Source: Cymbomonas tetramitiformis (lineage: Eukaryota; Chlorophyta; Pyramimonadophyceae; Pyramimonadales; Pyramimonadaceae). From it: 64,000 nt of DNA. The stretch's first letter is position 1; each line of letters begins with the position of its first letter. A program made the translations under genes and the position numbers. Under the pieces are notes generated by a model. That model saw nothing but the letters and a program-made list of their open reading frames with translations, did not search any database and had not been told where the DNA came from. Where the stretch lies: contig LGRX02035096.1 in NCBI GenBank assembly GCA_001247695.2, positions 27,757 through 91,756 of the forward strand, in the 5' to 3' direction. Positions 10,501 through 22,500 of this stretch are shown one piece after another.

Positions 10501-13500
10501 ACGACAACGAACGGCGTCACACAATTTCTAATAATTTAGTCAAGCAGACCTGAGGAGCATTGTTTGTCCCCACACGCTTAGGATAGCGTGAGCAAACCTT
10601 CGTATTACGAGGTGCGCCACATCGACATGCCACATTGCAGTGCCCATGTGGCAGAGAGGCACCTCGAGAATAGCAGCAAAGGATCCGAACCCAGCGTTCA
10701 TGTCCATAACATTACGGAGTCCGCTTGCGCCCGCACTAGATGCTGAGAACCCATAATCTCTGCCACCCTCCCACGACTTTCGGAATTTCAACCATCGGTA
10801 TCACACAAATCGGCGAAACCATCTCAGCAGAAAAAGTTCCATTGCCGTTTTGCGCTCGAGCAACACAGTTTCCGACCAATCATTTCGAAGAGCATTCACA
10901 TTTTTTCACAAAGATCTCGCAAATTTGATGGTCCAATGCTCAGCACGTACAAACAGTGCGCCGAAAAAACCTCCGACGAAATCGGAGTGAGCGATTCAGA
11001 TGAAAAATTCAGGGTTTTCGATGCACTGTATGTTTAACCTAAATTCGCTTACTCATTTTTTCGAAGCGCTGTCAGTTTACATGTATCAGTATGCCACTTA
11101 GGAAGCATACTGATACTTCAACTTGCTTTCAGCGGTGTCTTACATCTTCACGTGATGAAATCTTGAAAACGAGCCTCATTTCGTGACCTCACACCTTGGA
11201 GCGCTCAATGGAGCATCCGCTACACTCCCGGCACTAGCGGGGGTACATCGGGTGTGTGCAACGGATGCGCAAGAGCCTCAGGATCAATATTCTGTTCCCC
11301 TTTTTACCTAGCTCAACGCCAATCTAAAGATACATACGAAAATCCGTTGAAGATCCGTTTTACTTGGGAAGTTGAAACTTTGCGCAAAGCGCCAAGCTCT
11401 CGGGCATCTCGAAATGTTGAGGATGGCTTACTTGATCCGGAGATGGTTGATACCCCCATGTTACTAACATTCTTGGGAATGACACATGACCCATATGCGT
11501 GCTTAATATCACGCAGATGGTTCATATGCATCAAGTCAAAGCAGGACTGCCAGCCCTTTTCGCTTCGCGACGGAAAACCAAAATGAAAACTGCAAGTGGT
11601 CTCAACGGCAAAAATCATTCTGATCGTCCGCTCAGAATCGCTGAAATTGTTATTCTGTCACTTTCGGTGGTTCTGAGCCGTCAAAAAATGTCATGCCCCG
11701 TTGCGAAGCTTAACTATGTAGCGTGGGTGAAAATTTGGGCGCACCGTGTGTACTGTGTCATCTGACCTTCCACCTTATTTTCTGTACTTGTGTAGCAAAT
11801 GACAAGTGCACCCGGAAAAGTGGACGGCCTCGATACATTCTGAAAAAGGCATTGTTCTGTTTAGGACAACCTCGCCGCCTCGCCGAAGTCCAAGTTGTGA
11901 TCACAGCCTCCTTGCATGATGACAGTGATCCTGTCGCCTGGAGCCGGGCGCATGGCGCGCACCGGTAGTAATTCAGGTGCGTCTTCGTGAGTGCCAACTC
12001 GGCCTTCATGTTCTTTTCGATCACCTTGGGGTGTGCGGGAAGTTGACCGTGGGCCGCACCAACGTCCCTGGTCCACATCTTGTCTCCTCAATCCCTCCTC
12101 CAATGCCCCCTCATGCGACGCGCCGCCCACATGTGCCCTCCGCACGCGTGGTGGAATCGCGCAGGCCTGATCCATGCCAAGAAAAGCATTCCTCGCTCAG
12201 GTCATGAGCTGTAAGCATTCCTCGCTCAGGTCATGAGCTGTAAGCATTCCTCGCTCAGGTCATGAGCTGTAAGCATTCCTCGCTCAGGTCATGAGCTGTA
12301 AGCATTTCGCTCAGGTCATGAGCTGTAAGCATTCTCGCTCAGGTCATAGCTGTAAGCATTCCTCGCTCAGGTCATGAGCTGTAAGCATTCCTCGCTCAGG
12401 TCATGAGCTGTAAGCATTCCTCGCTCAGGTCATGCAGCTGTAAGCATTCCTCGCTCAGGTCATGAGCTGTAAGCATTCCTCGCTCAGGTCATGCTGTAAG
12501 CATTCCTCGCTCAGGTCATGAGCTGTAAGCATTCCTCGCTCAGGTCATGAGCTGTAAGCATTCCTCGCTCAGGTCATGAGCTGTAAGCGCTCGAAGATCT
12601 GAAGTTTCAGCATAAGTAGACATGCCATGGACGCACCTGATTGAAGGCATCTGGATGCTGGTTGGGTGCCGTTGTATATTCGCGGTGGTGAATCTGCACG
12701 AGCCGAATTGTTGGCCCCACGGAGTGTCTTTGAGTGCCTGCACACCCCCGGCACATTCACCTAAGCACAATGGGAACTCACAGCACACACAATAACGCCG
12801 ATGCATCTCATGTTGCTATTTGTGCGAACATCTTGGGCCACCTTGGCCGCGCGAGCCGCAATCGAGGTGTCTCATTTTGAGTTGTGATGGGAAAGATCAG
12901 CAAGGGCCCCTTTTTGTACGTGACGATTGTCTCGCAATTTTCCCGCTTACCTCTGTCTCGGCTCCATACTTCTCAGTGCAAAGCGGATACTGCAACAAAA
13001 ATCCAACCCCGATCCACTTCATTTCCTGTGCAACTCAAGGGTTCTTGTCGTGCTTTGCGAACCTCCCTGCTACCGGCGATGCCATACCGACATCGAAGCA
13101 CCACTCGAAGCTTTGTCCAGTGTGAGGTTCTCCGTAATACCACACCCAACTCGAAGCTCAATTGCCATGCAATCTTCGACGTTACTCTTGGCATGCTTCA
13201 CTCATTGTGAGGCGTGTTGGCACGACAACGCTCGGATGGATGTGAAGCGTGTTGACAACGTGTATGACCCTCGAGTGTAACCCCACAGCTCGATACGCAG
13301 CACAACATGAGCCAACAATCTTGACCCGCCAAAGTCAAAACCTCGATATGTTCAAATTGGAGTGCAACGGAATTTTTGTGGTTTCAGACTTTCGTAATCC
13401 GTTACTCCTGACACAGTAGAGCCGAATGACAGATGTAGCTCCGTGACTCAAACAGGATGTTACAAGTAGACACGAACCGACACTCCTGTCAGCTCTGTTC

Positions 13501-16500
13501 CTTTTGCTCTTGCAACGGGAACTTCACGGGTACCTACAGTACTCTGTGAGGCACACTGCAAATCGGATTTTGTATTTTTCTTTCACCTGTTTCCCCTGTA
13601 AATAGTAGAGTAGGTAGTGTCTAGACCACTAGGTTGTACGGCGACGATCGACGACGACGGGAGATCCCTCAGTGAGTTTGAGGAGAACGAAGTTTGCTCC
13701 GATATTTTTGACAGTACAAAAACTCAACTTCACTGTAACTCTTTTGAGTTAAAATGACTGGGAGCTCGAAGAGCAAGGACTCAGGGGATTTCCCTCCTTT
13801 CAAGGATTTCCCTGACCCCAAGGATTTCCCTCCCCTCCCAGGGAAGTACGACGGTGACCATCCTCCGTCACCTTCCCCTACCCCTGCAGTACCACCGACT
13901 CAGGAGAGTCTACTGCAGCAGATCTTGGAGATCCAGAAGCAGCAGGCCGAGGACAATCGTCTGCTTCGACAACAGCTTCAACGTCAGCCGGAGATCAGTG
14001 CTGAGTCGGAAGCTAAGATCGCGGCAAAATCGGGGTCGTCGGACTCTGAGGCGGCTGCTAAATCTGCGGAGCAACTGTTGGAGAGACGGAGGAGGCTGGA
14101 GTACGTGCCGGAGGCACCCGTAAAACCGTTCCCTGCAAGGCCGGCAACGTTGACGACGAGAATGCCGCAGCTTTACGATCTGCACGGGAACAAACTTACG
14201 ACTCCCTCTCCAAAAAGTCTAACTCCTCCATGAAGTACGAGTGCCTGATGCTGGCACCAGCACTTTCCTTTTTACACGACGTGGTCACCGAATGCAACGA
14301 GACGTTGGACGAGGCTGAGGACACCGACTTATCGTACGACACCCTGTACAAACGCTTCCATGCTGTCTCCAACTCAGTGCACGGCGTGTACGCGATGCTG
14401 TGCAACCGGTGGACGATGCTAGAGTTGCGAGGACAGCGGGAGCAGGAGCCGGGATCTTCGCAGCGTGGAGGTGCTGATGCTCTTCGCGCTAAGCTGCAAT
14501 TTGCGGAGGACAAGGTCTACAAGGCGGCAGACGGCGCGGTGGCGGACGAAGTATTGCAACAGTGGTTGAATGAGTTCGACAAATCACGTGGAAAGGCGTT
14601 CCTGAACACAACGGCGAAGAACGCGGCGAACGCGGACGCGCGGTTTGGGAGGGACCAGCGGGATCAGCGTTGGCGAGACCGTAAGAAGACCGAGGAGGAC
14701 AAGGATAGCAAGAAGCCTAATGGAAAGGGCGGAAAAGGCCGGGGCGCGAAGCCCTCGGCCGATGGTTAATGGCCTTCCCTTTACCCCGGCCAGCGCGACA
14801 GCCCTCTCAGGGCGTTGGTCGGGGGGAGCTCACCGTGCAGCAGCGGGTGAGACAGAGGAGGGCAGCTTGGCGCGCGGCGGGCGCCAGCTCAGAAGTCATG
14901 CAGTGGATCACGTACGGGGTGAAGGTGAGGTGGAGGCGCGGCCCTCCACCTCCGTTCGACCACGGCGTTTCGCTGATGGACGCGACGCGTCAGCAGCAAC
15001 TTTGGCTCGACGCGGAGAAGAAGAGGCTGCTAGCGAACGGAGCATGGACGAGAGCAACGTGGAGGTCGCACGTATCGCGAACGTTTTTGGTGCCGAAACC
15101 GGGTACGAACAAATGGAGACTCGTGGTGGACTTCCAGTGGCTGAACCAGTGGTGCCTGAAGAACAAAGTCAAGATGGAGATGCTGAAGAAGTTACGCAAC
15201 CTGGCGAAGCCGGGGGACTGGTGCTTCAGTTTCGACCTGCAGGACGGTTTTTTTGTTGTGGGAATCCACCCGGACTTTCAGCGTTTCATGCAGTTCGACC
15301 TGCAAGGGGAGCTGTTCCAGTGCTCGGCGATGCCGTTCGGGTGGAGCGAAGCTCCGAGGGTGTTTTGCAAGTTCGTACGGGTGATGGTGGAGGCCCTACG
15401 CTCTCCGCAAGCAGCGGAAGATCGAAAAGAGATCAGGAAGCTACGGGACGGTTCCGTAGTACGACAGCGATGGTCAATCCGTCGCAGGGCAGGTGGCGCC
15501 AGCGAGTATGCGAACCGTCACAACGGGATGCGTGTATTGCCGTACATGGACGATTTTTTGGTGCTTGTCGACTCTCAGCGAGAAGACTTTCTGCGTCGAG
15601 AAAAAGTTCAACGTGTGCTTCATCGACTGGGCCTGCAGCGGAACGAGGAGAAAGGCCAATGGGACCCGGTGCAGGTGGTGGAGCACCTCGGCTTGGAGGT
15701 GGATCTGAAGTTGGGGCAGTTTCGTGTCACCGAACGACGTGTGCAGAAGATTCACTCTAGAGCGAAGGAGATCCTGTGCGACGCAACGAGAAACCGGAGG
15801 TGGATTCCGGCGAGAAGACTAGCGGCGTTCACGGGGCTTTGTCAGTCGGTGTACTTGGCCGTACCGGAAGCGAGGCTCTACCTGCGGGAGCTATATTTCG
15901 TGTTGGCGGAGAAGCGCAGCTGGGGAGCGAAGGTGAATATCTCGCGTGCGGCTCGAGGGGACTTACAGTGGTGGTCCAGACAGCCTGTGATGAGCAGGTG
16001 GAACGGACGCATGATCTGGAGGTCCCCGACGAGAGCAAAGCTACACACAGACTCTTCGATGACGGCGTGGGGAGGCGTGCTGAACCTCAAGTTCCCGGCG
16101 AGAGGTTTTTGGCCAGACGAGATGAGAAACTGGCACATCACGCACCTAGATTTGGAGGCCGTGTACAAGACCGTGCAGGCGTTCCTGAAGGAGCTGGAGA
16201 GCAAGGTCGTACGACTCTACTGCGACAACCAAGCGGTGGTGGCGATGCTGTCGCACTTCACCTCCCGAAACCCGGACTTAATGAGGAGGATGCGGAGACT
16301 CTGGTCGCTCCTCAACTTACACGACATCGAGCTGCAAGCTCGATATATTCGCAGCGAGGCCAACGTGTGGGCCGACAACCTTTCTCGTTGCGAGGATCTC
16401 GACGACTGGAGGCTAAATCGGGAGTGGTTCGTGTGGGCCAACGAGCAGTGGGGCCCTTTCACGGTGGACCGATTCGCTTCCGAGATCTCCGCGCAGCTTC

Positions 16501-19500
16501 CACGGTATTACGCCGCGTGAGAGACCCGCGGTGCGAGGGTGTGGACTCCCTGGCGTACGACTGGCGGGGGGAGAAAAAATGGGTGAACCCGCCGTGGGCA
16601 TTGCTGGACGAGGTTGCGCACAAGCTGCGGGAGGAGGGGGCAGCCGCCACGGTGGTGGCCCCGTACTGGTCTGGCCAGTCCTGGTTTAGGGAGCTGGAAG
16701 CGCTGGCGACCGAGGTGGTGATCATGCCGAGGCGCAGAGACCTGTTCACTCCGAGCAGGCTGGGAGGGTCCGAGCTGCTCGGGCCCTCAAAGTGGGACGC
16801 TGTAATGTTCTATATCTAGGCCGACAAGTGAGTTATTTCGCTGCTGAAGTGCACAGGAGCTCTACGACGTGTACGACAGCTAGTCAAGTGACTGTGGGCT
16901 CGAAGATCGAGGTGTTCTGGGAGGACGATTACTGCTTCTACCCGGGTGTGGTGAAGGAGTTCAACGAGGACGGCAAGGCGCACGTGTTGTACGGCGACGG
17001 AGACGAGGAGACTCTTGACCTGTCTAAGGAGAACTTTAAGATCATCGGCAGCTCAACTGTGTCGGAGCCGACGAACGAGGCAGCGGACACGGCCAACGAG
17101 AACGTCGACAGCGGAACCGACTACAAGATGAACAAGCGTGGCGGCGCAGTGGAGAACTTCCTCACGCACTCACTTTGTGAGAGGTGGAGGAGTGAGTTGG
17201 GTCAGTCCCGACTCACGGAGCTGGCAGTGAAGATGCACAGAAAATCACTGCTGGACACGACGATGAGCAACTACGGCCCGAAGGCTCGGCGCTTCATTCA
17301 TTTTTGTGTACAACAATGTCGGCCGTGGCTACCGGCAACGGAGGCTACGGTGGTGTTGTACATCGCCTCCGTGCTGGAGGACGGGAGTGTTTGAGCTGCT
17401 TCCATGCAGCCGTACCTCTCCGCCATCAACAACTACCACGAGGACCTGGGATTTCCTGGACCGGCTAAGGGCCGTGCTGTGACCCGAGCTGTGAAAGGGA
17501 TGGCTACCATCCAGGCAGAGCTGGCGGTGGAGGACGAGAACATCGAGACTCAGCGGACTTGGCTGCCGGCGGGACACGTACGATGTGTACATGAAGCAGC
17601 GCTGGGATTGACACCGAGATCGTCGGGGGACTTGCAGCTGCTGCGGGCCTTTACCTACGTGGTCATTGCTTTTGTGACCTTCGGCAGACCGGACACGGGA
17701 ACGCCGTTATCACGGCAGCACGTGCAGTGTGGTGACAGTGACTTTTCTGTGGTGCTGCTCAAGGAGAAGGGACGGAGACACCTCTGGACGAAGAGGCGCT
17801 TGTGCATCCCCTGGAGGGGTGTTGCTCGGCTGCAGGAACTGGTACTGCACTAGCAACGGCACCGAGATGCAGCGTGGAGCAAATCTTCGAGAACTCAGCC
17901 TGACTCCTACTGGCTCCTGCCCGAGGACCCGAAGAACATCAAGGCTTCGGTTGCAAATGACTGCATCAGTCAGGCTCTCAGTGAGCTGGACTTGAGGCCT
18001 CCTGAAGGAGGTCATTTTCCTGCACACAACACTCGGAAAGGTGCAACTACGTGTGCTCGAGCCGTGGGTGTGGCAATGGAGAAGGTGTGCTTCTTTGGAG
18101 GCTGGTCACAGCTCTCCTCGGCAGTGCAGCACTACATCGACCCGACGGCTCTGAGGGACGCAGACATGAGCTACTACTTCGAGTGGTTGACATGGTCACA
18201 GTGACGGAGATCAGATTTCCTTTGTGTGCCTCACAGTTTTTTCATCTCTGGTTTCATGGCAAATGAGGATTCGAGCAAAAGAGAAATGTTCAAATTGAAG
18301 TGCAACGGAATTTTTGTGGTTTCAGACTTTCGTAATCCGTTACTCCTGACACAGTAGAGCCGAATGACAGATGTAGCTCCGTGACTCAAACAGGATGTTA
18401 CAAGTAGACACGAACCGACACTCCTGTCAGCTCTATTCGTTTTGCTCTTCCCACCGCTCCCGACCCAGAGGACTCTTTCCTTTTGGTGGCTTGCACGGAC
18501 AGTCTGGACATATCATCAAAAGCAGAATTTAGAAAGCATTGTAATGCACAAAATGTATGTAAAACACTTTACAAAATAATTTTAATGAAATGTATTGCAG
18601 TGCCTGCCTTTGGCAAATGAGGATTCGGGCAAAAGAGAAACGCGGAGAATTGACCCAACAACTTTGACCCGCCAAAGTCACAACCTTGATACGCGGAGAA
18701 CTGAGCCACCCTTTTCTTCAAACACCCCTTTAATTAATGCAACCGTAAGACACAACAGATTCTCTCACATGATGAGGCAGAAAGCAACATTTGATCCTTC
18801 AAGCAGGGAGATAGCCTGTGATCCGCATGTGGATCGCGTATCTATGCGTATGTATTTTCACAGACTTCGCGGTGGTATCGGCCAGCGAAACAATGCAATA
18901 TTCTTCGTTCATATAAGAGACGTGCACAATGCCGCCATCATACCTTCTCACTTCGACGCCGGCATGGTGTCTTGCTCTTCTGGTAAATAGTTGTGTGGCC
19001 TGCATTTTAAATGAGTGCCACATACTCGACAATGAGCTCGATAGCCTCCAAATCAGGCATGGAGCATCCGACCCACAACGGGCATGAAGCATCCGACCCA
19101 CACCGGGCATGAAGCATCCGACCCACACCGGGCATGAAGCATCCGACCCACACCGGGCATGGAGCATCCGACCCACACCGGGCATGAAGCATCCGACCCA
19201 CACCGGGCATGGAGCATCCGACCCACACCGGGCATGGAGCATCCGGCCCACACCGGGCATGGAGCATCCGCCCACACTGGGCATGGAGCATCCGCGACCC
19301 ATACCGCACATGGAGCATCCGACCCATACCGGGCATGGAGCATTCGACCCACACCGGGCATGAAACATCCGACCCATACCGGGCATGGAGCATCCGACCG
19401 ACACCGGGCATGGAGTATTCGACCCACACCGGGCATGGAGCATCCGACCCACACCGGGCATGAAGCATCCGACCCACACCGGGCATGAAGCATCCGACCC

Positions 19501-22500
19501 ACACCGGCATGAAGCATCCACCCACACCGGGCATGGAGCATCCGACCCACACCACATCGGGCATGAAGCATCCGACCCACACCGGGCATGGAGCATCCGA
19601 CCCACACCGGGCATGGAGCATCCGGCCCACACTGGGCATGGAGCATCCGACCCATACTGGGCATGGAGCATCCGACCCACACCGGGCATGGAGCATCCGA
19701 CCCATACCGGGCATGGAGCATTCGACCCACACCGGGCATAAAGCATCCGACCCATACCGGGCATGGAGCATCCGACCGACACCGGGCATGGAGCATCGAC
19801 CCACACCGGGCATGGAGCATCCGACCCACACCGGGCATGAAGCATCCGACCCACACCGGACATGGAGCATCCGACCCACACCGGGCATGGAGCATCCGAC
19901 CCACACTGGGCATGGAGCATTGGACCCATACGGGGCATGGAGCATCCGACCCATACTGGGCATGGAGCATCCGACCCATACTGGGCATGGAGCATCCGAC
20001 CCATACCGGGCATGGAGCATTGACCCATACCGGGCATTGAGCATCCGGCCCACACCGGGCATGGAGCATCCGACCCACACCGGGCATGGAGCATCCGACC
20101 CATGTATTGTGCCACAAGGCACTCTCCTCCAAACACAACCTTGAGGGCAGTGCCCACTGCTCACATCAATTTGGCTTTAGAATACTGAAGCAATTATTGC
20201 ACAACTGGAGGGGGCGGCCCTAAAGTGCATTAATCGTAAGTGTGCTATCCATGGGTTCATGCTCTGCATCATCATGAAAAAAAATGCCAAAGCCGTATGA
20301 TGAATTGTGACCGCATTCGAGTAGACAATGCGTACAAGGAGCTTTCGTTGTGCACCATTGATCATGATCGCAAGGGAGGCGAACGCCCGTCATCCAGGTG
20401 GAGGGTATGACATAATGTCATCACAGGATCCACTATTCACGAGCAACTTTGGCTTGAGGGCCCCGAGCGACTTTAGCTAAGCAGGATATACACCTTGCCT
20501 CCTTTTGCTGAAAATTTTCTTCCAGCACAATTCCTCGATCAACGCGTTGACCGTTACACTGCGATGTACACAATAGACAGTTTCAACAATTGATAAAGCC
20601 GCCGACGACACCACTCGTCCCATCTCCGTGCATCTAACGAGGTTCCCCGCCACCCTTTGAAGACAGAAGGTAACTGAAATGCACTTGGCATATTCCGAGG
20701 TATTCGTGCAAATAAGAAGCAAGATAATTTGCGTTGGAGCATGCTCCCAACCAATGGAAACAAGAAGTGATCATCACCTTTCAGAAGACCTGCTCTCCAC
20801 CACATATCCTCCTGGGCGCAGCAACCGGTCAATCTCAGCCAGCTTGTCAGGACCCACTTGCCGGCAGCGGCTGCAATGTATTAAATCGAATGACGCGCTA
20901 GGTAAAGGTAGCCTGCGCAACCCCAACCCAAACGGTCTGTATACCGTCAGAGGATCGAAAAATCAGACTTGGGCTTGCGCATACTTGCGCACCTCGTTCT
21001 CATTCACAACAACTTTCCGTGAGCGTCCAGCGGTCAAATCACATTTAATAGCTGGAGCAGTTTGGTTCTGATATGTACCTTGTCCGCTGTAAAGCAGCGA
21101 GCATGGCAGGTATTCCTCGCTCCAGCGCGCACTGTATTTGGAAACTGTGTTGGTCATGCGGCGCGTATGACAGGGTCAGTATGCCGTACGTGAGCAGATC
21201 CGCCCCAAAACTTGCCACACCAGCACCCTGGGCATACCCGGATAGCATCATTAGTAGATCATCATTCGTTGCACGATCTCACATCAATCGTTGAAAGTGT
21301 GAGCGTCTGCAAACAATTTTGACATGAGCGATGCCACTGGGAGCGCAAGTGAAACCAAACCTAAACCCTATGACCATACCTCTCTTCCACGTGTGAGTTT
21401 GGGCAACAACATAATTATGGACAGCTAGGTCATTTTGGGATCATCTTGGGTTCAAGCATACCATATCAAGAGCTGTTCGTATGAGAGAGCTCGACAAGGG
21501 CACCGCGCTACCCAAGAACCGCAAGTACTCGGCTGCACCCTTCCCTGAAAACAACCGCACGCACCAACCGCACGAAGTGAGCGGAAGATAACCCTAACCC
21601 AAATCAGAAGGCAAAAAGGAAGAACGCGCGTGTGACAAAGTCAAATCCAAATATTGATAATGTGGCACAGGCAGTTGACAGATGTAGCCCGAGAATGAAA
21701 CAGGGATATGGACATTTGGCAAGTTTTGCCACAGACCTTGAAAGTGATACGACAATTTGGTTGGTGTTGTCAGAGATTTCGAAAGGTAGGTCAAAGGATT
21801 TAGGTGGTGTAGCCAGGAAAGACTCTGGAGTTGGGGGGAAGGTCCGTACTGAAGTGGGTGCCCCCGCCATCAAAATGTACAAACTTGTCTCGAACTCTAA
21901 GCCAATTTTGTCCACCTTTCATCTTCTCAAGGTCTTTTGCACCGCCTAGATTCGACAGCCACACCTGCAGCGCCATCGCCGTTTCACTTTTGAGCCCAGA
22001 GGTTTTCCGAATCGACTGGCCGCATTGCATTTCAGCCAAGTTCGCATTTGCAGAGGACAGAGCCTCGCACCTTCGTTTTACTCATCGGCCACCGAACAGG
22101 CGTCGTATATCCTGCATCCAAACGCCAGAAGCGCTCTTCGATCAGACGCTCACCCTGGGCATGACGCCACAACCCGGGAGAGCTTTTCCATGCTTTCCAC
22201 GCGTTCGATATGGTGGCAAGCAACCTGGGCCAATTTGACAGGACAGTGAGGACGCACTGACACATTTTGGGGAAGAAAATGCAAGAGGCCATTTTATTGA
22301 GTGCAAGGCTCCGCCGTCGAACTGTTCGTAAATGACAGAATAGATCAAGCAAGAAACCGCGTCTTGCCAAAGTTTGAACGTGGAGCCAGCACTCTGCAAA
22401 ACGTCAAGAAACCTTGAGCTCTTCAGGAGAACGCATCGTACCCGCTTGGCTCTTCTGTCTTCGCAGAGTGGAGCAAGATTTGCATTTGAGGACCAACTTA

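Larger units (their letters stand above)
13349..18640 (+). mobile_element. DIRS-order retrotransposon (PAT/Kangaroo-like) with split direct repeats
   Basis: A 5.3-kb element containing a gag-like ORF, an RT/RNase H ORF and a tyrosine-recombinase ORF in that order, with no integrase and no LTRs. Its ends show the A1-ORFs-B1-A2-B2 layout: A1 (13349-13511) recurs as A2 (18287-18449), and a 30-bp B1 (18257-18286) recurs as B2 (18611-18640). This layout is characteristic of PAT-like DIRS elements, which are thought to replicate through a circular DNA joined by the recombinase. It sits in an intron of the PMT gene, antisense to it. Two frameshifts and two stops show that this copy is at least partly decayed. 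Confidence 0.93.

Noticed and set aside
12185..12588. CRISPR array
   Set aside because: Repeats are contiguous with no spacers, there are no cas genes, and the DNA is eukaryotic.
14645..15760. 371-codon plus-strand ORF
   Set aside because: It is an alternative frame over the DIRS reverse transcriptase, whose own frame carries the YMDD box and other motifs.
15776..16500. 5' part of the 347-codon plus-strand ORF 15776-16819
   Set aside because: Before about 16518 it is a shadow of RNase H; only the last 100 codons continue the real protein after a one-base shift.
18799..20157. 452-codon and 385-codon minus-strand ORFs and several plus-strand ORFs
   Set aside because: They are read-through of a 25-bp satellite that lacks stops in many frames; every frame gives a similar repeat peptide, so none is a supported gene.
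21591..21600. Telomere-like CCCTAACCC
   Set aside because: A single copy with no tandem run; chance occurrence.
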